64,000 nucleotides of DNA from Mesorhizobium loti R88b (lineage in GTDB: Bacteria; Pseudomonadota; Alphaproteobacteria; Rhizobiales; Rhizobiaceae), in NCBI RefSeq assembly GCF_013170845.1, contig NZ_CP033367.1, positions 3,473,001 through 3,537,000 of the forward strand. Direction: 5' to 3'. Of this stretch, positions 33,984-43,652 are shown piece after piece. Under the pieces are notes generated by a model. The model was not told where the DNA came from. It did not search any database and was given only the letters and a program-made list of their open reading frames with translations. Made by a program: the position numbers and the translations under genes. Numbering within the stretch: the first letter of the stretch is position 1; every line of letters begins with the position of its first letter.

Positions 33984-35351
33984 TCAAGCTCCGTTCTTGT
34001 AGGAGGACATCGCCATGTATTTTTCCGCCACAGGCCAGTTGGCGGCACGCGAGGCTTCCTGCATGCATTCGATCAGGGCCGCGCCCTCGGTCGGCTGGCG
34101 ATGCGCCTTCATGTCGCCGTCGCGATAGGCGTTGATGAAGCGGAATTCGAGCGGGTCCATGCCGATCAGCCGCGCCAGCTTGTCCATCTGCACCTCCAGC
34201 GCGAAGTCGCCGATTGTGACGCCGAAGCCGCGCATGGCCGATGACGGCGTGCGGTTGGTGTAGACGCAATAGGTGTCGATCCAGACATTGGGGATGGTGT
34301 AGGGGCCGGGGTAGTGGCCGGCACCCTTCTGCGCGCCATAGGGCGAATGCCGCGAATAGGCGCCGGCATCGGTATAGCCGGTGACTTTCCGCGCGACGAT
34401 GCGGCCGTCCTTCATGACGCCATCCTTGATAACGACCTTTTCGGCCGCGCGCGGCGAGGAGATCTGCATCTCCTCCTCACGGCTGTAGATGAAGGATACC
34501 GGCCTGCCGGTGAGTTTGGCGCCGAGGATAGCGATCGGCTCGACGATGACGTCGACCTTGCCGCCAAAACCGCCACCGACGGTGCCGCCGACGAAGTGCA
34601 ATTTGCTGCCGGGCATCTGCAAGATGATCGAGGTGTTGTCCAGGGTGAAGAACATCGCCTGCGTGTTGGTGTAGCAGGTGAAGCGGTCATTGCCCTCGGG
34701 CATCACCACGCAACCGGTGGTCTCGGTCGGCGCATGCTCGATCGGCGAGGACTGGTAGCTCTGCTCCAATATGTGGTCGGCGCCGGCAAAGCCCGCCTCG
34801 ACATCACCAAAACGCACCTTGCGGCATTCGCCGCTGTCATAGAGATAATAGTTCTGGCCATGATATTCGTTGACCAAAGGCGCGCCGGGCTTCAGCGCTT
34901 CCTCCATGTCGAAGACGGCCGGCAGCACCTCGTAGTCGACCTTGACCTTGGCGGCGGCTTCCTGGGCAGCGCGCTCGGTTTCGGCCAGCACCGCCACCAC
35001 GGCCTCGCCCTTCCAGCGCACCTTGCCGTCGGCCAGCACCGTCTCGTCCTCCGGTCCGACCTGGATCAGGATCAGGATGGTGTAGACGTTGTGCGGCACG
35101 TCCTTGGCGGTCAGCACCTTGACCACGCCCGGATGTTTTTCGGCTTCCGAGGTGTCGATCGAGCGGATGCGCGCATGGTGATGTGGGCTGCGCACCATCT
35201 TCAAATGCAGCATGCCGGGAAAGTTGCGGTCGGCGAAATAGGCTGTCTTGCCGGTGACATGGCCGGGTGAGTCCGAACGCGGACGGGGCTGGCCTATCTC
35301 GTGCAGATCGTCCTTGCGGACATCGGCGAAATAGCTCTTGCGCAGTTCCAT
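33984..35351 (-). CDS. Molybdenum hydroxylase large subunit, N-terminal part (NdhL-like)
   Basis: 455 residues from the ATG at 35351. It carries the first half of the xanthine-dehydrogenase-type molybdopterin domain: DSPGHVTGKTAYFADRN, WKGEAVVAVLAET, the cofactor loop GGTVGGGFGGKVD and PSSAMRGFGV with the conserved Arg. It ends with a TGA at 33986-33984 after YKNGA, just where a full-length protein would continue into the next gene. The sizes (about 50 and 36 kDa) match a natural NdhL/NdhM split. Confidence 0.87.
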   Translation of the reverse strand: MELRKSYFADVRKDDLHEIGQPRPRSDSPGHVTGKTAYFADRNFPGMLHLKMVRSPHHHARIRSIDTSEAEKHPGVVKVLTAKDVPHNVYTILILIQVGPEDETVLADGKVRWKGEAVVAVLAETERAAQEAAAKVKVDYEVLPAVFDMEEALKPGAPLVNEYHGQNYYLYDSGECRKVRFGDVEAGFAGADHILEQSYQSSPIEHAPTETTGCVVMPEGNDRFTCYTNTQAMFFTLDNTSIILQMPGSKLHFVGGTVGGGFGGKVDVIVEPIAILGAKLTGRPVSFIYSREEEMQISSPRAAEKVVIKDGVMKDGRIVARKVTGYTDAGAYSRHSPYGAQKGAGHYPGPYTIPNVWIDTYCVYTNRTPSSAMRGFGVTIGDFALEVQMDKLARLIGMDPLEFRFINAYRDGDMKAHRQPTEGAALIECMQEASRAANWPVAEKYMAMSSYKNGA

Positions 35352-35362
35352 TCTTCTGGTCC

Positions 35363-35845
35363 TCAGGCCGCGTTTTGCGAATTGGCGCGAGCGGCCGTGA
35401 GCACCGCCTGGATGATCGGCTCGTAGCCGGTGCAGCGGCATATGTTGCCCGACAGCGCCTCGACCACTTCGTCGCGGCTTGGGTTGGGCGTGTGGTCGAG
35501 CAGCACCTTAGCGGCCATGATCATGCCCGGCGTGCAGAAACCGCATTGCGTGGCAAAGGTGTCGAGGAAGGCGCGCTGCAGCGGATGCAAGACGCCACTT
35601 TCCGATAGTCCCGACGTCGTGGTGATTGTTGTCCCGTTGCAAGCTTCAGCCAGTGTCAGGCAGGACAGCCGAAGCTCTCCGTCGATGATGACCGAGCAGG
35701 CGCCGCAGGTTCCCTGGTGGCAGCCGCCTTTCGGCGAGGTGTCACCGATCTTGTCGCGCAACGTGTTGAGCAGCGTCGTGCCGCCATCAATGAATTCGGC
35801 TTTTTCGGAGCCGTTGAGCGTGAACTGGACCGGGACCTTCGCCAT
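35363..35845 (-). CDS. Molybdenum hydroxylase [2Fe-2S] subunit
   Basis: 160 residues. Two cluster motifs are present: plant-ferredoxin type GCHQGTCGACSVIIDGELRL...C (about 41-62) and the four-helix type CGFCTPG...NICRCTGY (about 100-140). This is the CoxS/XdhC/NdhS class small subunit, which passes electrons from the Mo site to FAD. Spacing to the next subunit is 11 bases. Confidence 0.95.
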   Translation of the reverse strand: MAKVPVQFTLNGSEKAEFIDGGTTLLNTLRDKIGDTSPKGGCHQGTCGACSVIIDGELRLSCLTLAEACNGTTITTTSGLSESGVLHPLQRAFLDTFATQCGFCTPGMIMAAKVLLDHTPNPSRDEVVEALSGNICRCTGYEPIIQAVLTAARANSQNAA

Positions 35846-35906
35846 GTTTCCTCCTTGCGCGCCTGCCCGACGGATCGGACAGGCGCGCGCCCCCCAACGG
35901 GTGATT

Positions 35907-36701
35907 TCAGGTCAGCAGCAGCCGGCCGAGATGGACCGGCAGGACTTCAGCGCGATACCAGGCGCTGGCGATCGGATCGGTGATCGGCGCGGTGCCTTCA
36001 GTGACTGCGGCCAGCGCTGCCGCGATGCCGTCCTGGTCGAGCGCCTTTCCCGCGAGCGCTTTTTCCGCCGCCCTGGCGCGCATCGGCCGGTCGGCCATGC
36101 AGCCAAGCGCGATGCGCGACGAAGACACGGTGCCGTCGGCAGCCTGTTCCAGAACGGCGGCGATGCTGAGCACCGAGACGCCCTTGGGCTTGACCCGCGA
36201 CACTTTCAGGAAGCGGAAGCTGTCGGCCTTCGGCAACGTGAAGCTGACTGACGTGACGATGGCACAGCTGTCGTTCCGCCCAGCCAGAAACGTCTCGATA
36301 GGCAATTCGCCATCATCGGTGCTGACCATGGCGTCGAGCGCCAGCAAGGCAACGGCGAAGTCGCCATAGGGCGCCGGCGCGAACAGATTGCCGCCGATCG
36401 TCGCCATGTTGCGGATCGCCGGGCCGCCGACGGCGCGGGAGGCCTTGGCGAGCGCGCCAAGATCCGGATGGCGGGCGATGGCCGCCATCGTCACCGAGGC
36501 ACCGATGCGGATCTTGCCGCCGGAGACCACGATGGCCGACAAAGCCGGGTCGGTCGACCTGACAAGGCCGGAAACCGAAACATCGCCTTCATTCGCCGCG
36601 CGGACCACGAGCGTGCCGCCGCCGAGATAGCGGGTGCCGGCCGACTTCAGCGCCACGTTCGCGTCCTTAACCGTTGCAAAAGTCTGGAGTGCCAGCGCCA
36701 T
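35907..36701 (-). CDS. Molybdenum hydroxylase FAD-binding subunit (CoxM-like)
   Basis: 264 residues from the ATG at 36701. It has the FAD_binding_5 features: RYLGGGTLVVRAANEG near the start and AIRNMATIGGNLFAPAPYGD in the middle, then the CO_deh_flav_C domain. It accepts electrons from the Fe-S subunit. It begins 11 bases after the SRPBCC gene and lies 61 bases before the Fe-S gene. Confidence 0.92.
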   Translation of the reverse strand: MALALQTFATVKDANVALKSAGTRYLGGGTLVVRAANEGDVSVSGLVRSTDPALSAIVVSGGKIRIGASVTMAAIARHPDLGALAKASRAVGGPAIRNMATIGGNLFAPAPYGDFAVALLALDAMVSTDDGELPIETFLAGRNDSCAIVTSVSFTLPKADSFRFLKVSRVKPKGVSVLSIAAVLEQAADGTVSSSRIALGCMADRPMRARAAEKALAGKALDQDGIAAALAAVTEGTAPITDPIASAWYRAEVLPVHLGRLLLT

Positions 36702-36712
36702 GGCCCGCTCCT

Positions 36713-37156
36713 TCAGCTCCGGCTGGCAAAATGGCTTTTCAGCGCATTGAAGCCGCCCTGGAAGACGTTGGCGCCCATGCCCGCGGCGATCTTGTCGGCT
36801 TCTTCGGGGGGCGCATCGAAGCTGGCGGTCCATTCGGCATAGGTACGATCGCCATCGGTGACACGGCGCAATTGCAGCGTTGCCTTGTGGTTGGTGAGCG
36901 GCTGCGGCGTTTCCAGGATGGAATAGCTGACGAGGAAGTTCTCATCGGAGAAGTCGAGCAGCTTTTCACGGATGCGCGCACCGCTGGCGAGCTCGAAATT
37001 GCGCACGCAGCCGATCGTTGAGGCGTCCTTGCCGTCCTCGATATGGCTCTCGACCATGCGCGGATGCCAGCCCGGCAGGCCGTTGAAATCGCGTATGCGC
37101 GACCAGACCTTTTCGACCGGCGCGTCGATGACGCTGGAGATGGTGACTTTGGCCAT
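36713..37156 (-). CDS. SRPBCC family protein (CoxG/polyketide cyclase-like)
   Basis: 147 residues from the ATG at 37156. It shows the SRPBCC/START opening VTISSVIDAPVEKVWSRIRD, then FNGLPGWHP and IREKLLDFSDE. CoxG-like SRPBCC proteins commonly accompany Mo hydroxylases and may anchor them or bind the substrate. It is the first gene of the operon, 111 bases after the AraC-type regulator gene on the same strand; this gap probably holds the operon promoter. Confidence 0.87.
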   Translation of the reverse strand: MAKVTISSVIDAPVEKVWSRIRDFNGLPGWHPRMVESHIEDGKDASTIGCVRNFELASGARIREKLLDFSDENFLVSYSILETPQPLTNHKATLQLRRVTDGDRTYAEWTASFDAPPEEADKIAAGMGANVFQGGFNALKSHFASRS

Positions 37157-37267
37157 ATCGGTGTCCCTCGCGAATAATCGTTGCGGCAAGGGTAGGGCGG
37201 TGATGGCGGCGGCGCTTATCAATGCGTCTTGAGCGCGTATCAAGCAGTCTGAAAAAGGACTGGCGGT

Positions 37268-38095
37268 TCAGGCCGTTGCCCGCGCCGCCTCACGGTAAAG
37301 CGTCGGTGGCACGCCGACATGGTCGCGGAAGAAGCGCGAGAAATTGCCTTGGGTGGTGAAGCCGAGATTGCAGGCGACCGAGATCAGCGGCTCCTGCGAC
37401 CACTGCAGCTGCCGTACCGCTTCTTCCATACGCAGCGTGTTCCAGTAGACGTTGGGCGTCAGATTGGTCTGTTCCTTGAACAAAGCGAAGAAATGCGGCC
37501 GCGACAGGCCGACGCTGCGCGCCACATCGTCGAAGGAGATGCGCTCGCAGACATTGGCCCGCATCAGCTGGATCGCCTTGCGGACGCGGAAATCCTGCAT
37601 GGTGTTGATGCGGGTGCGCGCCTCGTGCGGCGCCGACGCGTCGGCGGCGTCAAGCACTGAGTCGATGAAGCGCTCGATCTCGTAGTTGGCGATGTCGTCG
37701 ACGCTTTCATTGTCGGTCAGATGGTCGAGCAGGCTGGCGGCGGCCTGGTGCAGCCAGGGCTCCAGCGTGATCGCCGCCTGCGAAAACAGCGGCGCGGAAG
37801 AGGGCAGGTCGCGTCGCCGCCGCGCCCAGTCCGGGTCGATATAGAAGGCGAGGAACAGGCCCGACCTGCCGTTCTGCGACAGGACGTGCCTGTGCGGCTG
37901 GAAGGAATTGATGCCGGCGGCGGTGTGTGGTCCAAGCTTAACCGTTTCGCGGCCGATGGTCATCTCGCCGGCGGTGCCTTCGAGCCAGATGATCAGATGT
38001 GCCTCGACATGGGCATGGGTGACGAAGTCGCTTGCGACATTCAGGACAGAAACATGTCCGAACCGGCCCCAGTAGAGCCTGATCGCGTCCGTCAT
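37268..38095 (-). CDS. AraC family transcriptional regulator
   Basis: 275 residues from the ATG at 38095; GGAGG sits eight bases before it, while the in-frame ATG at 38101 is too close. The N-terminal cupin/AraC sensing domain (AHLIIWLEGTAGEMTIG, FQPHRHVL) is followed by the double HTH at about 175-275 (ISFDDVARSVGLSRPHFFALF and ISVACNLGFTTQGNFSRFFR). It is upstream of, and co-directional with, the Mo-hydroxylase operon and is its likely activator. Confidence 0.92.
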   Translation of the reverse strand: MTDAIRLYWGRFGHVSVLNVASDFVTHAHVEAHLIIWLEGTAGEMTIGRETVKLGPHTAAGINSFQPHRHVLSQNGRSGLFLAFYIDPDWARRRRDLPSSAPLFSQAAITLEPWLHQAAASLLDHLTDNESVDDIANYEIERFIDSVLDAADASAPHEARTRINTMQDFRVRKAIQLMRANVCERISFDDVARSVGLSRPHFFALFKEQTNLTPNVYWNTLRMEEAVRQLQWSQEPLISVACNLGFTTQGNFSRFFRDHVGVPPTLYREAARATA

Positions 38096-38277
38096 GGGCA
38101 TATCCTCCCGCAGACGACCGGCCTCCCTTCGCCTGCAAGGAGATTGTGCGGCTGAGTTCGGGCACACGTCAAGGTGCGGGTCCCCCGGCCGGCTTGCCTG
38201 ACGTGGCGTACGGCCGGATTTTCAGACTGAGCGATAGGAACCAAAGTGAATAACGCTTTGATTCCTGCATGGATACG

Positions 38278-39276
38278 TCAGTCGCTGCGCCTGAAGTTGC
38301 GGATGCGGTCGAACAGCACTGCCAGCAGGATGGCGCCGCCGATGAACACGCCTTGCCAGAAGGCGTTGATGCCGAGCAGGCCAAGGCTGTTGCGGATCAC
38401 CTCGATGAGGGCAGCACCGACAATGGCGCCAAAGGCGGTGCCGACACCGCCGGCCAGATTGGCGCCGCCAATGACGGTGGCGGCAATGACCTGCAGCTCC
38501 ATGCCGGTGCCGAGATTGGTGGTGACCGCACCCAGCCAACCGGTCTGGATGATGCCGGCAATGCCGGCCGCCAGCGCCGAAATCATGTAGACCGCGACCT
38601 TGATCGGCTTCACCGGGACGCCGGTCAGCGTTGCCGCGTGCTCGTTGCCGCCAATGGCGAAAATGTGGCGGCCAAATTTTGTCCAGCGCAGCACGAAGCC
38701 GGTGATCAGCGCCAGAACGATGGTGTAGAGCACCGGATTGGCAATGCCGAACACCCAGGCCCCACCGCCGAGTGCCAGCAGCTTGGCGTGGTCGGGCCCG
38801 AACTGGAAGACGACGGTGTTGTTGGAGGCAACCATGGCCAGGCTGCGGGCGATGGACAGCATGCCAAGTGTGACCACAAAGGGTGGAAATCCGATATAGG
38901 CGATCAGGATGCCGTTGAAGGCGCCGATGGCAAGCGCGGTGGCGATCGAGGCCAGGATGCCGATTTCGATCGAGTAGCCGGCATGCATGGTGACGGCCAG
39001 CACCATTGACGACAGGCACAGCACAGAACCAACCGACAGGTCGATGCCGCCGGTGATGATGACGAACGTCATGCCGAGCGCGATGATAGCGACGAAGGTG
39101 ACATTACGGGTGATGTTGTAGAGGTTCTTCGAGGTGGCGAAGGCGTCGGTGGCAAACGACAGGAACAGGCAGGCGAGGATCACGGCTATCACCACCCAGA
39201 AGGTCTGGCTGGCGAACATCCTTGTCAGCAAGGATTGCTGCTTTTGCACGATCGGCTGGTCAATTGTCAGTGCCAT
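38278..39276 (-). CDS. Ribose-type ABC transporter permease (RbsC family)
   Basis: 332 residues. Motifs: ALGMTFVIITGGIDLSVGSVL near 70-90, GGNEHAATLTGVPVKPIKV and GGANLAGGVGTAFGAIVGA. About nine hydrophobic segments. It follows the ATPase gene by 36 bases on the minus strand; the binding protein of this system is encoded divergently at 40544. The 182 bases on the side of the AraC gene hold no other gene. Confidence 0.9.
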   Translation of the reverse strand: MALTIDQPIVQKQQSLLTRMFASQTFWVVIAVILACLFLSFATDAFATSKNLYNITRNVTFVAIIALGMTFVIITGGIDLSVGSVLCLSSMVLAVTMHAGYSIEIGILASIATALAIGAFNGILIAYIGFPPFVVTLGMLSIARSLAMVASNNTVVFQFGPDHAKLLALGGGAWVFGIANPVLYTIVLALITGFVLRWTKFGRHIFAIGGNEHAATLTGVPVKPIKVAVYMISALAAGIAGIIQTGWLGAVTTNLGTGMELQVIAATVIGGANLAGGVGTAFGAIVGAALIEVIRNSLGLLGINAFWQGVFIGGAILLAVLFDRIRNFRRSD

Positions 39277-39312
39277 CGTCGACCTTTACCCCATAGAGAA
39301 AACGCTTGAAAA

Positions 39313-40053
<741 letters not shown>

Positions 40054-40180
40054 CAGCCTGTTGCCTCCCTATGCCTGCCTGCTTTCCCGGTCGACCGGGC
40101 GCGGCTTTCGCGGCGCTCTTCCAGCTCCTCCCGGAAGCAGCGCTGACGCGCATCTACGCAAATGCCCGCGCGGGCGTCAA

Positions 40181-40191
40181 TTGTCAGACGA
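40181..40191. promoter_or_regulatory. FadR/GntR-type operator candidate
   Basis: TTGTCAGACGA fits the FadR-subfamily pattern TNGTNNNACNA. A weaker copy, TTGTCGGAGAA, follows at 40206-40216, 25 bases on. Both precede the ATPase gene at 40053 and resemble the perfect site at 43604. Confidence 0.5.
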
Positions 40192-40267
40192 ATAAGAACC
40201 GGCAATTGTCGGAGAAATAAGGTCGACGACTTCCGCGACGCGGGTTCTGCCATTTCGAAAAATCTGT

Positions 40268-40280
40268 TTTGTAGGACAAA
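40268..40280. promoter_or_regulatory. FadR/GntR-type operator before binding-protein promoter
   Basis: TTTGTAGGACAAA has perfect five-base arms around a three-base centre and fits TNGTNNNACNA. It ends six bases before the TTGACG hexamer of the likely promoter at 40286. Confidence 0.55.
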
Positions 40281-40285
40281 TGGCA

Positions 40286-40314
40286 TTGACGTTGGCTTCG
40301 CGCCGTTATTAGCT
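40286..40314 (+). promoter_or_regulatory. Probable promoter of the divergent binding-protein gene
   Basis: TTGACG at 40286-40291, a 17-base spacer and TTAGCT at 40309-40314. It would give a leader of roughly 220 bases before the ATG at 40544. I see no further gene in the leader, and no riboswitch I can name. The remainder of the 490-base gap 40054-40543 holds only the operator candidates. Confidence 0.5.
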
Positions 40315-40543
40315 GAGTGCTGGAGGAGTACTCTACCGACCCTGTTGGCGGTTTGCCGCGCGAGGTCTGGTGGAAATTGTCGGTCCTTGCCAGCCCACTC
40401 TGGATCTGGCTGACCGAACTGAAAAATGCTTATCGGCCTGGCTTGATGATACGAGCGCTCGCATAACGATCCTCTGTCATCGCTTCCGGGTTGGTCTGTG
40501 TGGCGGACACGCCGTGTCCGTCTGTTTCCAAGGGAGGACTGAT

Positions 40544-41533
40544 ATGAGGAAAACAGTTTTGCTTGCCGCCGTCGCCGCCATGGCGCTGGGCGCCGGGCCG
40601 GCTTTGGCCAAGAAGCAACTCGTCATCGTGGTGAAAGGTCTCGACAATCCATTCTTCGAAGCCATCCACCAGGGTTGTGAGAAGTGGAACAAGGAAAACG
40701 CCAGCTCGGAATATGAATGCTTCTACACCGGACCGGCATCGACTTCCGACGAGGCCGGCGAGGCGCAGATCGTCCAGGATATGCTGAGCAAGGCCGATAC
40801 GGTAGCGATGGCGATTTCGCCGTCCAATGCGCCGCTGATCGCGCAGACGATCAAGACCGCCAATCCGACGATCCCGATCATGACCATCGACGCCGACCTC
40901 GCCAAGGAGGATGCAGCCCTTCGCAAGACCTATCTCGGCACCGACAACTATCTGATGGGCAAGAAGATTGGCGAGTACATCAAGAAGGGCAAGCCGAACG
41001 GCGGTACGATCTGCACCATCGAAGGCAATCCTGCGGCTGACAACATCCTGCGCCGCGCGCAAGGCATGCGTGACGCGCTGTCGGGCAAGGAAGGCCTCGC
41101 GGCACTTGCCGGCGAAGGCGGCTGGACCGAAGTCGCCGGCTGCCCGGTGTTCACCAATGACGATGGCGCCAAGGGCGTGCAGGCGATGACCGACATCCTC
41201 GCCGCCAACCCGAAGCTCGATGCCTTCGGCATCATGGGCGGCTGGCCGCTGTTCGGCGCGCCGCAGCCCTATCGCGACCTGATCGGACCGCTAAAGGACC
41301 GTCTGGCCAAGAACGACTTCGTCATTGGCGCCGCCGACACGATCGGCGACGAAGTGGCGATCGCCCGGGATGGGCTTGTGACCGCTCTCGTCGGCCAGCG
41401 GCCGTTCGAAATGGGCTACAAGGCGCCTTCGGTGATGATCGATCTCATCAAGGGCACCAAGGTCGCCGATCCGGTGTTCACCGGCCTTGATGAATGCACC
41501 AAGGACACGGTCGACACCTGCATCCAGAAGTAG
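40544..41533 (+). CDS. Sugar ABC transporter periplasmic binding protein
   Basis: 329 residues from the ATG at 40544, with GGGAGG upstream. Sec signal: LLAAVAAMALGAGPALA, cleavage after ALA. The mature part is an RbsB/FrcB-type class I binding protein (VVKGLDNPFFEAIHQGCEKW, MAISPSNAPLIAQTI, IMTIDADLA). Four Cys residues could form two disulfides (GCEKW/YECFY and late CTKDT/DTCIQK). Its permease and ATPase are divergent at 38278-40053. Confidence 0.9.
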   Translation: MRKTVLLAAVAAMALGAGPALAKKQLVIVVKGLDNPFFEAIHQGCEKWNKENASSEYECFYTGPASTSDEAGEAQIVQDMLSKADTVAMAISPSNAPLIAQTIKTANPTIPIMTIDADLAKEDAALRKTYLGTDNYLMGKKIGEYIKKGKPNGGTICTIEGNPAADNILRRAQGMRDALSGKEGLAALAGEGGWTEVAGCPVFTNDDGAKGVQAMTDILAANPKLDAFGIMGGWPLFGAPQPYRDLIGPLKDRLAKNDFVIGAADTIGDEVAIARDGLVTALVGQRPFEMGYKAPSVMIDLIKGTKVADPVFTGLDECTKDTVDTCIQK

Positions 41534-41542
41534 TTTTAAGAT

Positions 41543-41573
41543 GACGGGGCGCCCGGCAGCCGGGCGCCCCGTC
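41543..41573 (+). terminator. Strong hairpin after binding-protein gene
   Basis: Perfect 14-base arms (41543-41556 and 41560-41573) with a CAG loop, ten bases after the stop. There is no clear T-run, so termination may be partial or factor-aided, or it may protect the mRNA 3' end. Confidence 0.7.
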
Positions 41574-41715
41574 AATTCCTCAATGAGACGCTGTGGCGGG
41601 GGCCAGAGGCTCCGGCTTTGACGCGTCCATGGTTTGGATTTTCGGCAACAGGATCGGCGCGCCGAGCGGGTTCGGATCCTTCCGGACGACAGACGGCCGA
41701 CGCATTGGAACGTGG

Positions 41716-42498
41716 ATGCCGGACGAGACGTCAAAGAAAAGAACCAACCGGGCCAAGGCGCAAGCCAACCGCGATCCGGTGGTCGTGCGCAGGGCGGATG
41801 CGGCGCACTTTCCTGGATCGAGCGTTCACGCCTCGCTCGCCAGCGAGATTGGTCTGCGGATCGTGCGCGGCGATTATCCGCCCGGCAGCATCCTGCCCAA
41901 CGAGGCCAAATGGGCCGAAACCTTCAATGTCAGCCGCTCGGCGGTGCGCGAAGCGATCAAGATGCTGATGGCCAAGAGCCTTTTGGCATCACGTCCCAAG
42001 ATCGGCAGCTGGGTCGAACCGAGGGAGCGCTGGAACCTGCTCGACCGCGACGTGCTTGCCTGGTACGCGACCGCACCCGACCGCGAAGCGTTCCTGCGCA
42101 CCGTGCAGGAGTTCCGCCACATCATCGAACCGGAAGCGTCCGCCTTCGCCGCCATGCGGCGCAGCGACGAGCAAATGGCCGAGATCAGCCTGGCCTGCCG
42201 CGAGATGGGCGAGGCGGCAAACCTGCCGGAACGCATCCGCGCCGACACGCGCTTTCACCTCGCCATCCTGCGGGCCTCGGGCAACGACCTTCTGGTGCCG
42301 CTCGGTGTGCTGATCGAGTCCGCACTCGACCATCTCTTCGTCTTCACGACGCGCCAGGTCGGCGATCAGCGGCGGGCGCAGATGCTGCACGAGGCGATCG
42401 AGAAGGCCATTCGCCTCCAGCGGCCCGCTGCGGCTCGCAACGCCGTGCACAAGCTGCTCGCCGACACGGATGAAGGGATCGGAAGCCGGCGGCGGTGA
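41716..42498 (+). CDS. GntR/FadR family transcriptional regulator (paralogue 1)
   Basis: About 260 residues from the ATG at 41716; an earlier in-frame ATG at 41593 would add a non-conserved leader, and no strong ribosome-binding site decides it. The winged HTH is LASEIGLRIVRGDYPPGSIL ... VSRSAVREAIKMLMAKSLL, followed by an FCD effector domain with metal-type His/Glu/Asp residues (EFRHIIEPEAS, DTRFHLAIL). It is closely similar to the gene at 44652. The two flank a dehydrogenase and an epimerase gene, and both are likely to bind TNGTNNNACNA sites in 40181-43618. Confidence 0.88.
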   Translation: MPDETSKKRTNRAKAQANRDPVVVRRADAAHFPGSSVHASLASEIGLRIVRGDYPPGSILPNEAKWAETFNVSRSAVREAIKMLMAKSLLASRPKIGSWVEPRERWNLLDRDVLAWYATAPDREAFLRTVQEFRHIIEPEASAFAAMRRSDEQMAEISLACREMGEAANLPERIRADTRFHLAILRASGNDLLVPLGVLIESALDHLFVFTTRQVGDQRRAQMLHEAIEKAIRLQRPAAARNAVHKLLADTDEGIGSRRR

Positions 42499-42594
42499 CG
42501 CTGGCTTGCGCCGGCCCTTCGCAGGCTCAGGGCCTTCGAAGTTCGAAAAGCCAAGCAATTGGCTTTTCGTCTGCTGCGCGGACCACTTCTCACT

Positions 42595-43533
42595 TCAAAT
42601 CGTCTGCTTCTTGCCATCCTTCATCGGCATCAGGTCGACGCCGTTCACTTTGGCGATATGCGTTGCCAGCATCGGCACGAACTGTTCGGCGGGGCCGGTG
42701 GCATGGGCGCCAGCGAAGGAGTTCTTGGTGGCATTGCCGAGCGGGTTGGCGATGCCGGCGGCACCGGCCATGGACTCCAGATAGGTCAGGTCCTTGAAGG
42801 CGTTGGCGATGGTGAATTTGTGGGCGTCGCGGTCGCCTTCCAGCGTCCAGCGCATGAAGGTCTGGTAGAAGCCGCAATCCATGCGACCGTTGCGGATGAC
42901 GCTGTCGAAACGCGGCGGTGAGATACCGACCTTTTCCGCCAGGGCCAGCGCCTCGGAATAGAGGGCGGCATAGCCCAGGGAGATGAAATTGTTGAGCAGC
43001 TTCATGCGGTGGCCGTCGCCGGTGTCGCCGATATGGACGATGCGCCCCGCCCAGGTTTCGATCACCGGCTTGACCCTGGCAAAGAGTGCGTCGGGCGCGC
43101 CGACCATGGCGTCGAGCGTGCCTTCCCAGGCCTCCTTCGGCGTGCGGCTCAGCGGCGCATCGACATAGTCGATGCCCAACGCCTTGAGCTCGGCTGCAAG
43201 GGCCACGGTCGAGACCGGGTCGGAGGTCGAACAGTCGACGACAACCGAGCCCTTCTTCAAGCCTTCCTTGAGGCCGCCGGGGCCGCGGATGATGGCTTCC
43301 ACCTCGCGCGAACCGGTGACGCAGATGAAGACGATGTCGGATGCCGCCGCCACATCGCGGGAGGTCGCTGCTTCCTTGGCGCCACGGCCCAGCAGGTCCT
43401 CCGCCGGCTTGCGGTTCTTGCGGCCAAGGAATGTCAGGGGATAGCCCCTGTCGACGATGTTCTTGGCGATGCCGTGCCCCATCAGGCCTAGGCCGATGAA
43501 GCCGATATTTTCGCGCGCGGTGGTGGTGCTCAT
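42595..43533 (-). CDS. NAD(P)-dependent 3-hydroxyisobutyrate dehydrogenase-like oxidoreductase
   Basis: 312 residues from the ATG at 43533. The Rossmann motif is IGFIGLGLMGHGIAKNI near the N terminus; VVDCSTSDP and the catalytic Lys helix GHRMKLLNNFISLGYAAL follow. Family members oxidise beta-hydroxyacids such as 3-hydroxyisobutyrate, tartronate semialdehyde or 4-phosphoerythronate-like sugars (LtnD type). It is divergent from the epimerase gene at 43653, sharing a region with a perfect FadR-type operator. A sugar-acid oxidation step is the likely role. Confidence 0.88.
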   Translation of the reverse strand: MSTTTARENIGFIGLGLMGHGIAKNIVDRGYPLTFLGRKNRKPAEDLLGRGAKEAATSRDVAAASDIVFICVTGSREVEAIIRGPGGLKEGLKKGSVVVDCSTSDPVSTVALAAELKALGIDYVDAPLSRTPKEAWEGTLDAMVGAPDALFARVKPVIETWAGRIVHIGDTGDGHRMKLLNNFISLGYAALYSEALALAEKVGISPPRFDSVIRNGRMDCGFYQTFMRWTLEGDRDAHKFTIANAFKDLTYLESMAGAAGIANPLGNATKNSFAGAHATGPAEQFVPMLATHIAKVNGVDLMPMKDGKKQTI

Positions 43534-43603
43534 GACGTCGGTCCTATCCCGGATTATCGATAATGATGTAGCCGTTTTAGCCATATGTGGTTGCAGAACG
43601 CAA

Positions 43604-43618
43604 TATTGTCTGACAATA
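43604..43618. promoter_or_regulatory. Perfect FadR/GntR-type operator between dehydrogenase and epimerase genes
   Basis: TATTGTCTGACAATA is a perfect inverted repeat (six-base arms, three-base centre) that matches TNGTNNNACNA. It lies in the 119-base divergent gap, 35 bases before the epimerase ATG, and can control both genes. Confidence 0.7.
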
Positions 43619-43652
43619 CACGTCAATTCCAGAGCCTGTCATGGAGACCAGA

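Noticed and set aside
33984..34048. Frameshift or in-frame stop making the molybdenum hydroxylase large subunit a pseudogene.
   Set aside because: Not excluded, but the second frame has its own ATG one base after the stop, motif division is clean, and split NdhL/NdhM subunits are known; both parts are listed as genes.
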